The notes beneath the pieces are model-generated. The model ran no database searches. It had not been told where the DNA came from and was given only the letters and a program-made list of their open reading frames with translations. From NCBI RefSeq assembly GCF_003047285.1, contig NZ_PZYX01000002.1, positions 186,001 through 250,000 on the forward strand: a DNA stretch of 64,000 nucleotides, in the 5' to 3' direction. Within the stretch, counting starts at the first letter, position 1; each line of letters starts with the position of its first letter. Positions 1 through 10,000 of this stretch are shown piece by piece. The position numbers were made by a program, and so were the translations under genes. This stretch comes from Nocardioides allogilvus (GTDB lineage Bacteria; Actinomycetota; Actinomycetes; Propionibacteriales; Nocardioidaceae).

Positions 1-936
1 GCGCGCGTCGTCGGTCGCATCCGCACCAACATCGAGCGCGTCATCGAGGGCAAGCCCGACGTGGTGTCGGCAGCGGTCGTGGTGCTGCTCGCGGAGGGTC
101 ACCTCCTGATCGAGGACGTCCCCGGTGTCGGCAAGACCCAGCTGGCCAAGGCCCTGGCGCGCAGCATCGACTCCACGGTGCGCCGCATCCAGTTCACGCC
201 CGACCTGTTGCCCTCCGACGTCACGGGCGTCTCGGTCTTCAACCAGAACACCCGCGAGTTCGAGTTCCGGCCCGGCGGCGTCTTCGCCAACATCGTGGTC
301 GGCGACGAGATCAACCGCGCCTCCCCCAAGACGCAGTCAGCGCTGCTGGAGTGCATGGAGGAGCGCCAGGTCACCGTCGACAACACGACCTACATGCTCG
401 AGAAGCCGTTCATGGTGATCGCCACCCAGAACCCGATCGAGATGGAGGGCACCTACGCCCTCCCCGAGGCACAGCGCGACCGCTTCATGGCGCGGGTGTC
501 GGTCGGCTACCCCGTCGAGGCCGCCGAGATCGCCATGCTCGACTCGCACACCACGGCCAACCCCCTCGACGACCTCGAGCCCGTGACCGACGCCGGCGAG
601 ATCCGCAAGCTGACCGAGATCGTCGGGCAGGTGCACGTCTCCTCGGCCGTGCAGCGCTATGCCGTCGCCCTGACCACCGCCACCCGCAACTCCACCGAGC
701 TCCACCTCGGTGCCTCTCCCCGAGCGACGCTGCACCTCGTGCGCGCGGCGAAGGCCGTGGCCGCCATGGCGGGTCGTGACTACGTGCTCCCCGACGACGT
801 CCACGGTCTCGCGCGACCCGTGCTCGCCCACCGCCTGCTGCCCAGTGTCGAGTCCGCCATGAGCGGACGCGCGAGCACCACCATCCTGGACGGCATCCTG
901 GCCGGGGTGCCGGTCCCCGAATCCGGCCGTGCGTGA
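1..936 (+). CDS. MoxR-family AAA+ ATPase (5' end outside window)
   Basis: The frame is open to base 1, so the start lies left of the window; 311 residues are visible. Walker A reads PGVGKT at visible residues 41-46 and Walker B VVGDE at about 99-103, followed by the ATQNP segment typical of MoxR proteins. Family members act as chaperone-like ATPases working with DUF58 and VWA proteins. The DUF58 gene starts inside its last codons (GTG at 929, TGA at 934), and a transglutaminase follows, giving the common MoxR-DUF58-transglutaminase operon. The client substrate cannot be told from sequence. Confidence 0.93.
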   Translation, partial: ARVVGRIRTNIERVIEGKPDVVSAAVVVLLAEGHLLIEDVPGVGKTQLAKALARSIDSTVRRIQFTPDLLPSDVTGVSVFNQNTREFEFRPGGVFANIVVGDEINRASPKTQSALLECMEERQVTVDNTTYMLEKPFMVIATQNPIEMEGTYALPEAQRDRFMARVSVGYPVEAAEIAMLDSHTTANPLDDLEPVTDAGEIRKLTEIVGQVHVSSAVQRYAVALTTATRNSTELHLGASPRATLHLVRAAKAVAAMAGRDYVLPDDVHGLARPVLAHRLLPSVESAMSGRASTTILDGILAGVPVPESGRA

Positions 937-2185
937 GGCCCTCGCCGGCCTGACCGTCCGTGGGCGGGTGTTCCTGGCCGCCGGAGTGACCACGATCGTC
1001 TGCGCGATCATCGTCGGCCAGACGCCCCTGGTCCGCATCGGCGTCCTGGTGGTGGCGCTCCCGCTCCTCGCCGCGCTGTGGATCGGCCGTTCGCGCTACC
1101 GCCTCGCGCTGACCCGCACCGTCTCCCCCCAGCTCGTCGCCGCCGGCCAGTCCGCGCGGGTGCAGCTCACCCTCACCAACGAGGCCCGCACGCCCACCGG
1201 GGTGCTGCTGCTCGAGGACCACCTGCCCTACGTCCTCGGCACCCGCCCGCGCTTCGTGCTCGAGGGCATCGGCCACGGCTGGCGCCGCCACGTGACCTAC
1301 CAGGTCCGCTCCGACGTCCGCGGCCAGTTCCACATCGGCCCGATGTCCGTGCGCGTCACCGATCCCTTCGGCCTGGTCGAGCTCGGCCGCGCCTTCCACA
1401 CCACCGCTCCGCTGACCGTCACCCCGCGCACCGTCGCGCTGCCCGGCATCCCGCTCGGCGGGGCCTGGACCGGATCAGGCGACAACCGGCCCCGTGCCTT
1501 CGCCATCGGCAGCGCGGAGGACGTCACTGTCCGCGAGTACCGACGCGGCGACGACCTGCGGCGCGTGCACTGGCGCAGCTCGGCGCGCGTCGGCGAGCTG
1601 ATGGTCCGGCGCGAGGAGCAGCCCTGGCAGTCGCGGGCCACCGTGTTCCTCGACAACCGGTTGGTCTCCCACCGCGGCCAGGGCGTCGCCTCGTCGCTCG
1701 AGGCCGCTGTGTCCGCCGCGGCGTCGGTCGCGGTGCACCTGAGCCAGCGGGGCTACGCCGTACGCCTCGTCACGGCGACGGGAGAGGAACCCGGCACCGC
1801 GTGGCACTCGCGCTCGGCGGCGGTCAACACCGCTCCCCTGCTGGAGGCGCTGGCCGTCGTCCAGGTCGAGCACTCGCCCCAGCTCGACACCGCGTGGCTC
1901 GCGGAGCCCGCCCACGGCGGCCTGCTCATCGCCGTGCTCGGCGCCATCTCCGACAACGACGGCCGCTTCCTCAAGCGGCTGCGGCACCACGCCGCCACCT
2001 CCGCGGCCATCGCCCTCGACGTCGACGCCTGGGCGCCACACCTCTCCCCGTCCGGCACGGCGACGACCTCGGAAGCCCTGGCCAGCACCGGGTGGCGAGC
2101 CGTCACCCTGCGACCACGCGACCACCTCGAGGTCGTCTGGCAAGAGCTCGGACGACTCAGCAACCGGCAGAAGGTCCAGTCATGA
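929..2185 (+). CDS. DUF58 domain-containing membrane-anchored protein
   Basis: The 418-residue product has two hydrophobic segments at about residues 12-50 and then a soluble region with the DUF58 signature REYRRGDDLRRVHW near residue 200-213. DUF58 proteins carry a degenerate VWA-like fold and are partners of MoxR ATPases. The GTG start at 929 overlaps the MoxR stop by 8 nt, and its stop (2183-2185) overlaps the next ATG (ATGA), so the three genes are translationally coupled. Exact function is unknown in this family. Confidence 0.9.
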   Translation: MREALAGLTVRGRVFLAAGVTTIVCAIIVGQTPLVRIGVLVVALPLLAALWIGRSRYRLALTRTVSPQLVAAGQSARVQLTLTNEARTPTGVLLLEDHLPYVLGTRPRFVLEGIGHGWRRHVTYQVRSDVRGQFHIGPMSVRVTDPFGLVELGRAFHTTAPLTVTPRTVALPGIPLGGAWTGSGDNRPRAFAIGSAEDVTVREYRRGDDLRRVHWRSSARVGELMVRREEQPWQSRATVFLDNRLVSHRGQGVASSLEAAVSAAASVAVHLSQRGYAVRLVTATGEEPGTAWHSRSAAVNTAPLLEALAVVQVEHSPQLDTAWLAEPAHGGLLIAVLGAISDNDGRFLKRLRHHAATSAAIALDVDAWAPHLSPSGTATTSEALASTGWRAVTLRPRDHLEVVWQELGRLSNRQKVQS

Positions 2186-4539
2186 CCACCCGGATGAGTC
2201 GGCGGCGCACCCCGCTCAACCGCACCCTCGGCCTGGCCGGGGTCGCAGCGGCGACCACGTGGTTCACCCTGCTCTCGTGGGGCACGTTCACGACGGCCTC
2301 GGCCAGGGCCAGCGTCCCCCTGTTCTTCATCGGTGCACTGATCGCCGTCCTCGGCGGGCTCGGGCGCTGGCTGCGCCTCCCGGTCGTGGTCGTGCTCGTC
2401 GTGCAGGTCGTGGTGGGCGCGATGTTCGTGCTCGGCACGGTCACCGGGTCGATGCTGCCGACGCCGACGACGCTCGACGAGTTCCTCACCGCCTTCTCCG
2501 ACGCGATCGCGTCGGCCCAGGCGTTCAGGGCACCGATCCCCGTCGGGGCGCCCCCCATCACCGCCATCGTGCTGAGCGCCGGTGTCGTCGCGTTCATCGT
2601 GGTCGACCTGCTCGCCGGTGCCCTGCGCCGGATCCCGCTGGCCGGGCTCGCGCTCCTGACCGTCTACAGCGTGCCGGTCTCGATCACCGGCAACGGCGCC
2701 TCCTGGTTCGCCTTCGTCGCGATGGCCATCGGCTTCCTCAGCATGCTCTACCTCGTGCACGCCGAGCAGGTCGAGCGCTGGGGCCGCGGGATGACCGGCA
2801 ACGCCGACGACGAGGACGCCGACCCCAGCGCCTTCGGGGTCCGCACCGGCGCCGTACGCGGCTCTGCCGTGGCCATCGGCGCGACCGCAACGTCGCTGGC
2901 GCTGGCACTACCGATCCTGGTGCCGACGCTCGATGTCACGCTGTTCGAGGGCAGTGGCCCCGGCACCCGACAGATCGAGGTGGCCGATCCGATGGTCGAC
3001 CTGCGCCGCGACCTCAACCGCGGCGAGGACATCCCGCTGCTGCGGGTGACCACCTCCCAGAAGAACCCGTCCTACTTCAGGCTGGCGGTACTGACCCGCT
3101 TCAACGGTGACACCTGGACGCCCGGTGACCGCGACATCCCCGAGACCCAGGTCGCGCGCGGCATGATGCCGCCGCTCCTCGGCGTCGCCTCGGGCACGAA
3201 CCGCACGCAGGCGCGATATCGCGTCGAGGTCACCAGCGACTTCGACTCGGAGTGGTTGCCCACCACCCCGCAGGTCTCGCAGATGAGCGTGCTCGGCGAC
3301 TGGCGCTACGACCGGTCGACGATGGACTTCATGAGCACCGACAAGGGCGTCACCACCGCCGACCTGAGCTATGAGTTCTCCGGCGTCGAGGTGGTCCCGG
3401 ACCCCGAGCTCATGGACAACTCCGTGTCGGGCGGCGCCGCGGTGCGCTCGGCCTATCTCGAGGTGCCCGGCTCGGTCTCCGGTGAGATCCGCAGCCTGGC
3501 GGCCGCGGTCACCGCCGACGAGGCGACCCGGTTCCGCAAGGCCCGGGCCCTGCAGCAGTGGTTCCGCGAGGACGGGGGCTTCGAGTACAGCACCGCCAAC
3601 GTCGACGACGATCCCGGCAGCCTGAGCGCGTTCCTGGCCGAGTCCGGCCGGGTCGGCTACTGCGAGCAGTTCGCCGCGTCCATGGCGATCATGGCCCGCA
3701 TCATCGGCATCCCCGCGCGGGTGGCCGTGGGCTTCTTGAACTCGCGGCCCGCCGGTCCCAACCAGTACGAGTTCTGGGCGCACGACCTGCACGCCTGGCC
3801 CGAGCTGTTCTTCCCGGGCGCCGGCTGGGTGCGCTTCGAACCCACTCCGAGCGTCCGCGCCGAGACCGTCCCGGCCTACACCAGCGCCGACCTGGCACCG
3901 GTGACGTCCAGCCCGTCGCCGAGCGCCCGCGGTCCGGTCGACGAGGTGCCGACGCGCGGCGAGACCGCCGACCCCGACGCCGGTGCCACCGAGGGCGACG
4001 GATCGACGTTCCCGTGGCTGGGCGTCGTGCTGGTGACGCTGGCGCTGCTCCTGGTCGCTGCGCTGGTCCTGCTGCCGTCGTTCGTACGCCGCCGTCGGCG
4101 CGAGCGCCGCTTGCTGGGCGACATCGAGGCCCTCTGGGCGGAGCTGCGCGACCACGCGGTCGACCTCGGCCACGGCTGGCCGCACGGGCGATCGCCCCGG
4201 GCCACCGCCGCCTGGCTGGCCGGCTGGTTCGGCTCCGCCGACGGCGACGAGAGCCTGGATCGGCCTCGGCACGGAGCCGAGCACGCCCCGGACGCCGTGC
4301 GCGCCCTCGACCGGCTGGTCGAGCAGGTCGAGCGCGCGCGCTACTCCCGCTCCGGCGCCTCGGTCGACGCCGAACAGGCCATGCTCGACGTGCGCACGAT
4401 CGAGGAGGCGCTCGACCGCGGGGTCGGGCCCCGGGTGCGCCGCCGGTCGAGGGTGCTGCCGAGGTCGTTGCGGCCCTCGCCGTACGTCCCGGCGCGGGAA
4501 GTGGTCACTCGCGAGACGAGTGACTCGGTGCGGGGCTGA
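2182..4539 (+). CDS. Transglutaminase-like membrane protein (DUF3488/TGase core)
   Basis: The ATG at 2182 overlaps the DUF58 stop (ATGA), giving 785 residues; a longer open frame reaching upstream is only read-through of the DUF58 region. About six hydrophobic segments fill residues 15-235, an extracytoplasmic transglutaminase-like domain follows, and one more membrane segment sits near residues 609-631 before a cytosolic tail. The catalytic Cys is C494 in GYCEQFA and the catalytic His is H537 in HDLHAWPE, followed by the conserved GWVRFEPTP. It probably acts as a cell-surface protease or transamidase tied to the MoxR/DUF58 pair; the substrate is unknown. Confidence 0.9.
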   Translation: MTTRMSRRRTPLNRTLGLAGVAAATTWFTLLSWGTFTTASARASVPLFFIGALIAVLGGLGRWLRLPVVVVLVVQVVVGAMFVLGTVTGSMLPTPTTLDEFLTAFSDAIASAQAFRAPIPVGAPPITAIVLSAGVVAFIVVDLLAGALRRIPLAGLALLTVYSVPVSITGNGASWFAFVAMAIGFLSMLYLVHAEQVERWGRGMTGNADDEDADPSAFGVRTGAVRGSAVAIGATATSLALALPILVPTLDVTLFEGSGPGTRQIEVADPMVDLRRDLNRGEDIPLLRVTTSQKNPSYFRLAVLTRFNGDTWTPGDRDIPETQVARGMMPPLLGVASGTNRTQARYRVEVTSDFDSEWLPTTPQVSQMSVLGDWRYDRSTMDFMSTDKGVTTADLSYEFSGVEVVPDPELMDNSVSGGAAVRSAYLEVPGSVSGEIRSLAAAVTADEATRFRKARALQQWFREDGGFEYSTANVDDDPGSLSAFLAESGRVGYCEQFAASMAIMARIIGIPARVAVGFLNSRPAGPNQYEFWAHDLHAWPELFFPGAGWVRFEPTPSVRAETVPAYTSADLAPVTSSPSPSARGPVDEVPTRGETADPDAGATEGDGSTFPWLGVVLVTLALLLVAALVLLPSFVRRRRRERRLLGDIEALWAELRDHAVDLGHGWPHGRSPRATAAWLAGWFGSADGDESLDRPRHGAEHAPDAVRALDRLVEQVERARYSRSGASVDAEQAMLDVRTIEEALDRGVGPRVRRRSRVLPRSLRPSPYVPAREVVTRETSDSVRG

Positions 4540-4542
4540 GGT

Positions 4543-4989
4543 CTAGAAACCCTGCTCGCGGCGGTGCCGCCAGCGCTCTTCCATCCGGTCCATGAACGAC
4601 CCGGACGAGCTCGAGGAGTGGTGGCGGCGCAGGCCGCGCAGCTTGGGCCGGTGTGCCCGACCGCCGTCGACGACGCCGAAGCCCTCGTGCCGCGTCTCGC
4701 GCATCGGCTGCTGGAGCATGGCCGGATTGCGCAGGGCGGTCACGCCGATGGTGGCCGCCGCGAGCATGACCACGAAGCCGACGATGCCGACGATCGGCTG
4801 GCTGGCCAGCACGCCCGTGGTGAGGGCTGCCATGCCGAGGGCGAACACCACACCGGCGATGATCGCGCGGCGGCGAGCCACCCGTTGCATGGTGGTGCCT
4901 CGGAGCGTGGAGGCGAGCTTGGGGTCCTCCTCGACCAGGGCACGCTCCATCTGCTCGAGCAGTCGCAGTTCTTCCTCGGACAGGGGCAC
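4543..4989 (-). CDS. DUF3040 domain-containing membrane protein
   Basis: The 148-residue protein begins PLSEEELRLLEQMERAL, the usual N-terminus of DUF3040, then has a basic stretch and two membrane segments at about residues 40-90 and a basic, serine-rich tail. It converges on the transglutaminase gene with only 3 nt between stops. The GTG start at 4989 is supported by a TAGACT hexamer ending 6 nt upstream, so it probably has its own leaderless promoter besides read-through from dinB. The function of DUF3040 is unknown. Confidence 0.85.
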   Translation of the reverse strand: MPLSEEELRLLEQMERALVEEDPKLASTLRGTTMQRVARRRAIIAGVVFALGMAALTTGVLASQPIVGIVGFVVMLAAATIGVTALRNPAMLQQPMRETRHEGFGVVDGGRAHRPKLRGLRRHHSSSSSGSFMDRMEERWRHRREQGF

Positions 4990-4995
4990 GGTCCA

Positions 4996-5001
4996 AGTCT
5001 A
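4996..5001 (-). promoter_or_regulatory. Leaderless -10 element of the DUF3040 gene
   Basis: On the minus strand the hexamer TAGACT ends 6 nt before the GTG at 4989. The spacing places the transcription start on or next to the start codon. Confidence 0.6.
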
Positions 5002-5048
5002 GGCACGGGTTGGGCGGCGGAGGTAGCGCCTCTGGAAAATTCACCCTC

Positions 5049-6230
5049 TCAGGTGGATCGCAGGAGGCTCGCGGGTCTCACCGCGGCCGATCCGAAGCGC
5101 CGAGCAGCCCGGTCGACAGCGCGATCTGCCTCGGCCCAGCCGTGCTCCGGCTCGCCCAGGACGAGCTGTCGTTGCACGCTCGCGCGCGGGACCAGCCCCT
5201 CCACGCGCACCCCCACCAGCCGCAGCCGGGCCCGCTGGAGACCGAGCGCGTCATAGAGCTGGATGGCAGTGCGATGGATCTCCACCGTCACGTCGGTGGC
5301 CTCCGGCAGAGTGCGCGAACGGGTGATGGTGGTGAAGTCGGCGAAGCGGATCTTGATGGTGACGGTCCGTCCGGCCACGCCGGCGGTGCGCATCCGGCCG
5401 GTGACGCGGTGCGAGAGCCGGAGCAGCTCGCGCCCGATCACCTCCCGGTCGTCGGTGTCGCGGGCGAAGGTCTCGTCGGCGCCCATCGACCGCTCCGGCT
5501 CCAGCGGTCCCGCCTTCGGGGTGATCGCCCGTCGGTCGGTGCCCCATGCCAGCTCGTGCAGCTGCGCGCCGAGGTGGTGGCCGACGGCCCGCTGGAGGGT
5601 GCGCACCGGGGTGTTGGCGACGTCGCCGATCGTCATCAGTCCCAGCCTGTGCAACATCGCCTGGGTCTTCTCCCCCACTCCCCACAGCTCGCCGACGTCG
5701 AGCGGGTGCAGGAAGGCCGTCACCCGGGAGGGCGGCACCACCACCACGCCGTCGGGCTTGGCCCGGCGACTGGCCAGCTTGGCCACCGAGACCGATGCGG
5801 CCACCCCGACCGAGCAGGTGATGCCCTGCTCGTCGTGGACCACAGCTCGCAGGTGCTCGGCGATCTCCACCGGCGACCCCAGCCGTCGGGTCGAGCCGCG
5901 TACGTCGAGGAAGGCCTCGTCGAGGGAGACCACCTCGACCAGCGGGGTGACGCGGCGGAAGTTCTCCAGCACCGAGGCCGAGACGCTCGCGAAGGTCTCG
6001 AAGTCGGGTGGGATCACCACCGCGCTCGGACACAGCCGCCGGGCCCGCGTCATCGGCAACGCCGAGCGGACGCCGTACGCCCGGGCGAGGTAGTTGGCCG
6101 AGAGCACCACCCCGCGGCTGCCGCCGCCGACGATCACCGGCACGTCGGCCAGCTCGGGACGTTCGCGGGTCGCGACGGAGGCGTAGAACGCGTCCATGTC
6201 GACGTGCAGGATCGGGGTCGTCGTCAGCAC
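5049..6230 (-). CDS. dinB: DNA polymerase IV (Y family), catalytic residues intact
   Basis: The 393-residue protein is a Y-family translesion polymerase. The two catalytic acidic sites are both present: D11 in HVDMDAF and D104/E105 in SLDEAF, so this is an active DinB type, not the inactive ImuB type. The thumb (helix-hairpin-helix, VGEKTQAMLHRLG) and the little-finger region follow in normal order, and length is normal. The GTG at 6230 lies 66 nt after the methyltransferase stop with no separate promoter motif, so it is likely transcribed with the LexA-controlled genes upstream. Confidence 0.94.
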   Translation of the reverse strand: MLTTTPILHVDMDAFYASVATRERPELADVPVIVGGGSRGVVLSANYLARAYGVRSALPMTRARRLCPSAVVIPPDFETFASVSASVLENFRRVTPLVEVVSLDEAFLDVRGSTRRLGSPVEIAEHLRAVVHDEQGITCSVGVAASVSVAKLASRRAKPDGVVVVPPSRVTAFLHPLDVGELWGVGEKTQAMLHRLGLMTIGDVANTPVRTLQRAVGHHLGAQLHELAWGTDRRAITPKAGPLEPERSMGADETFARDTDDREVIGRELLRLSHRVTGRMRTAGVAGRTVTIKIRFADFTTITRSRTLPEATDVTVEIHRTAIQLYDALGLQRARLRLVGVRVEGLVPRASVQRQLVLGEPEHGWAEADRAVDRAARRFGSAAVRPASLLRST

Positions 6231-6296
6231 GGGGACACCCCGGTCCCCGGCCGAGCGGTGTGCGAGTCACCGCTGGCGCACGGCGGTGGGGCTGGG

Positions 6297-7016
6297 TCAG
6301 CGCTGGGCGAGCACGTGCAGCTGGGTCGCGAGCGGGAGGAACTCGGCCCGTGTGGAGACGGCGGCTTCGAGCTCGACCAGCGCGGCGGAGGCGCCGGGCT
6401 CGAGGTCGAGCAGCGAACCGGGCACGAGGTCGGCGAAGACCCGGACACCGTGGACCGTGATGGTCGACAGGTCGGCCGCGGTGAGCATCGGTGCGAGCTC
6501 CTCGGCGGTGAAGCGGTGACCGCCCCGCGCGCCCGCCGTCGGGTCGTCGAGCAGGTCGCGGGCAGCCTGGAAGTGGCCGGCCATGGCGCGCGCCACGACG
6601 GCGGCGTGCCGCTGGGCGACGAGCAGGCTGAGGTGTCCGCCGGGACGCAGCACCGAGGCGATGGTCGCCAACGCGGCGGCGGGGTCGTCGACGACGTCGA
6701 GCACGCCGTGGCACAGCACCAGGTCGGCCTCGTCGACCAAGGTGGCGAGGTCGGCGAGGTCGCCCTGCTGGCCGGTGACCTGGTCGGCGACGCCGGCCTC
6801 GCGGGCTCGCCGGTCGAGCGCGGCGAGCGCGTCGGGGCTGGGGTCGATGACCTCGACCCGGTGCCCGAGCTGGGCAAGGGGTACGGCGAAGCCGCCGGTG
6901 CCGCCACCGACGTCGACGATGCGAGCAGGCCCTGCGTCGGTGTCGCCGAGCAGTGCCTGCACGGCCGCCCACACCACGCCGGTGCGGACGGACTGGCGGC
7001 GCTCACTGGCTGACAT
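6297..7016 (-). CDS. Class I SAM-dependent methyltransferase
   Basis: The product is 239 residues with SAM motif I, VDVGGGTGG, at residues 34-42 and the acidic loop of motif II (VEVIDPS) about 20 residues later. The ATG at 7016 was chosen because a TAGGGT hexamer ends 7 nt before it; a longer open frame upstream lies inside dnaE2. It sits between dnaE2 and dinB, a placement seen in other actinobacteria, but what it methylates is not shown by sequence. Confidence 0.85.
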   Translation of the reverse strand: MSASERRQSVRTGVVWAAVQALLGDTDAGPARIVDVGGGTGGFAVPLAQLGHRVEVIDPSPDALAALDRRAREAGVADQVTGQQGDLADLATLVDEADLVLCHGVLDVVDDPAAALATIASVLRPGGHLSLLVAQRHAAVVARAMAGHFQAARDLLDDPTAGARGGHRFTAEELAPMLTAADLSTITVHGVRVFADLVPGSLLDLEPGASAALVELEAAVSTRAEFLPLATQLHVLAQR

Positions 7017-7023
7017 GAGGACA

Positions 7024-7029
7024 ACCCTA
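7024..7029 (-). promoter_or_regulatory. Leaderless -10 element of the methyltransferase gene
   Basis: TAGGGT on the minus strand ends 7 nt before the ATG at 7016, within the 28-nt gap after dnaE2. It suggests an internal promoter in the SOS cluster. Confidence 0.55.
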
Positions 7030-7044
7030 GTGGGGCGAGGCGGG

Positions 7045-10000
7045 TCATCCGGGACTCCCCGGGCTGCGGTGCCACAACTTCCGCGCGACGTCCTTGCTGG
7101 ACTCCCCGGCCGGCGAGATGTCGGAGTAGGGCGACATCTGGAAGCCGCTGGAGTGCACCAGCACCCGGCGACGCTCGGGTTCGTCGGCCCGGGTGTAGCC
7201 CTCGGGCACCCGGGCGAGCTCAGCCTGGACCGCGGCGATCGCGTCCTCGCGGGTGCGGGCGCGCTGCCAGATGGCGTGCAGGGCGGGCAGCTCCCAGGCG
7301 CCGGTGGCGCGCAGGGACACCCCTCTGCGACCGGTGCGTCGCAGCTCGCCGCGCACGACCAGCAGCCAGGAGTGGAAGACCGTGGCGGCGTACGGGCCCT
7401 GCGCATCCTCGAAGAACGTGCAGTCGACCGGGCCGGTGCTGTCGTCGAGGGTCAGGAAGATGACGCGGCGCCCGGAGCGGATCGGGGGTGTCTGGGTCGC
7501 GACCTTCACGCCCGCGACCAGCAGCTCGGAGCGGCTGCGGCGCATGAGGAGGTCCTTGCTGCGGGTGGTGCCGAGCGCGTCGAGGAAGTCGGAGTAGGGG
7601 GTCACGACGTGCTGGGTGACGTCGAGCCCGAGGATCTCCAGCTCGGCGCGCATCCGTTCGTCGGTGGTCATCTCCGGCAGCCCGGTCGCCACCTCGCCAC
7701 CGGAGCCGGGTTCGTCGCCGAGGCTCAAGGTGAGCTGCACCGACTCGATCGGGCGCGGCGCGGCCGTGGCCCTGGACTGGGCGGCGGCCCTGGCCCACAC
7801 CCCGGAGTCGGCCAGCGGGTGTCGCTCCAGGGTGGGCGCCTGCTCGCGGGTCGTCGGGTCGGTGCTGTTGCGACCGGCCGCCTCGTCGGCGCGCACGGTC
7901 GCACGAGCCGGGGCCAGGCCGGTGGTCCGCGACAACCCCCTACCCCGACCACGCGCGGCGCGGTCGACGGCGCGGGCGTGCAGGTCGAGCTCGGCGATCT
8001 GGAGCAGGAGGTCGCGGCGGGTGAGCCGGCCGCGCGGCCGGACGGTCTGCTCGCTGTCGCCGATGTCGTAGACCGCGTCGAACCCGCCGGCCAGGACCAG
8101 TCGCTCCAGCACCGGGCGTGAGGTCTGGGCGCGCTGGAAGAAGTCGGACAGCGAGACGTAGGGGGCGTCGCGCCGGGCGGCGACGATGCGGGTCACCTCG
8201 GCGCCGCTGATGCCCTTGACCTCGGCCAGCGCCAGCCGGATCGCATAGCCCTCGTCGTCGGTCCGCTCCACGACGTAGTTGGCGGCGGAGGCGTTGACGT
8301 CGAGCCCGTGCACGCCGATCCCGAACTGCCGGGCGTCGTCGAGGATCAGCCGCTTGGGATACATCCCCGGGTCGTGGGTGAGCACGCCGGCGAGGAAGTG
8401 GGCCGGCCAGTGGGCCTTGAGCCAGGCCGACTGATAGGTCGGCAGCGCGAAGGCCGCGGCATGGGCCTTGCAGAAGCCGAAGGAGGCGAAGGCCTCGAGC
8501 ACCTTCCAGATCCGCTCCACCAGGGGCAGGGCATAGCCGCGACCGAGCGCGCGCGGGAAGAACCAGACCTTCGTCTGCGCCATCCCCTCGACGTCGCCGA
8601 GGGCGCGCCGCTTCTCGTCGGCCTCGGCGTAGGAGACGCCGGTGAGCAGCGCGATCATCTCGATGACCTGCTCGTGGAAGACCACCACGCCCTGGGTCTG
8701 CTCGAGGATCGGTCGTAGGTCGTCGTGGATGTAGTGGACGGTCTTCCAGCCCTGCTTGGCCTCGAGGTAGGGGGTGATCATGTCGCTCTTGACCGGGCCG
8801 GGCCGGAACAGCGAGATGTCGGTGATGATGTCGTCGAAGGAGTCGATGCCGGACTTGCCGACGAGCTCGCGCTGGCCGGGCGACTCGATCTGGAAGACGC
8901 CGAGGGTCTTGGCCTCGCTGATCATCGTGAAGGTCGTCTCGTCGTCGAAGGGCACCTGTGCCTCGTCGTCGAGGTCCAACTGCACGTCGTCGACGCGGCT
9001 GATCTCGGCCACCGCATGGGCCATCGCCGACTGCATGCGGATGCCGAGCACGTCGAGCTTGAGCAGCCCGAGCGCCTCCACGTCGTCCTTGTCGAACTGG
9101 CTCATCGGGAACCCGGCATAGGACGCCTCGACCGGGGTGCGGTCGAGCAGGGTGATGTCGGAGAGCAGCACTCCACAGGGGTGTACGGCGATGTGCCGGG
9201 GCAGCCCGTCGAGGCGCTCGACGAGCCGGAACATGAGATCGAGCCGGTCCTCGCCCAGACCGCTGGCCCGCAGCTCGGGCAGCTCGCGCAACGCGACCCG
9301 GGCGTCGCGCGCACGGATGTGGGGAAACGCCTTGGCGATCGCGTCGATCTCGCCGGGCGGCATGCCCAGGGCGGCACCGACGTCGCGGACGGCATGGCGG
9401 ACGCGGTAGGTGTCCATCATCGAGACGCAGACACAGCGCTCCCCGCCGTACTTGTCGAGGATCGCCTCGTAGACCTCGAGGCGTCGCGCCGACTCCACGT
9501 CGACGTCGATGTCGGGCAAGGAGGCCCGCAGCGGCGAGAGGAAGCGCTCCATCAGCAGGCCGTGGCGGATGGGATCGACGCCGGAGACGCCGAGGAGGTA
9601 GTTGACCAGGCTGCCGGCGCCCGAGCCGCGGGCGGCCCGGCGGATGCCCATCTCGCCGATCAGGTCGGTGATGTCGGCGACGGTGAGGAAGTAGGAGGCA
9701 TAGCCCAGCCCACGGATCATCTCGAGCTCGTCGTCGAGGCGCTTCCAGATGCGCTGGCGCGGCGCCGAGCCGTAGCGGCTGCCGATGGCGCCCTCGCAGC
9801 GGGCGCGCAGCATCCCGTCGGCGCTGGTGCCCGACCCGCTGAGCCGGAACTCGGGGAAGTGCACCTCGCCGATGCCCAGGTCGGCGCGCGGGTCGAGGGC
9901 GCAGCGGTCGGCCACGGCCCGGGTGTGGGCCAGCAGCTGGCGAGCCGCCCCCTCGGTGTCGTGGGCGAGGCCGGACAGCCGGCAGATCTCCTCGGCCACC

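Noticed and set aside
1078..2181. Extension of the transglutaminase frame upstream to give a protein of about 1150 residues
   Set aside because: The extra 368 residues are Arg/Pro-rich out-of-frame translation of the DUF58 gene; the ATGA at 2182 is the normal start.
5049..6230. Possibility that the Y-family gene is ImuB
   Set aside because: ImuB has lost the catalytic acidic residues; here D11, D104 and E105 are all present, so DinB is the right call.
5010..7013. Long open frame on the plus strand opposite dinB and the methyltransferase
   Set aside because: Its translation is low-complexity and mirrors codon bias of the real genes on the minus strand, which have clear motifs.
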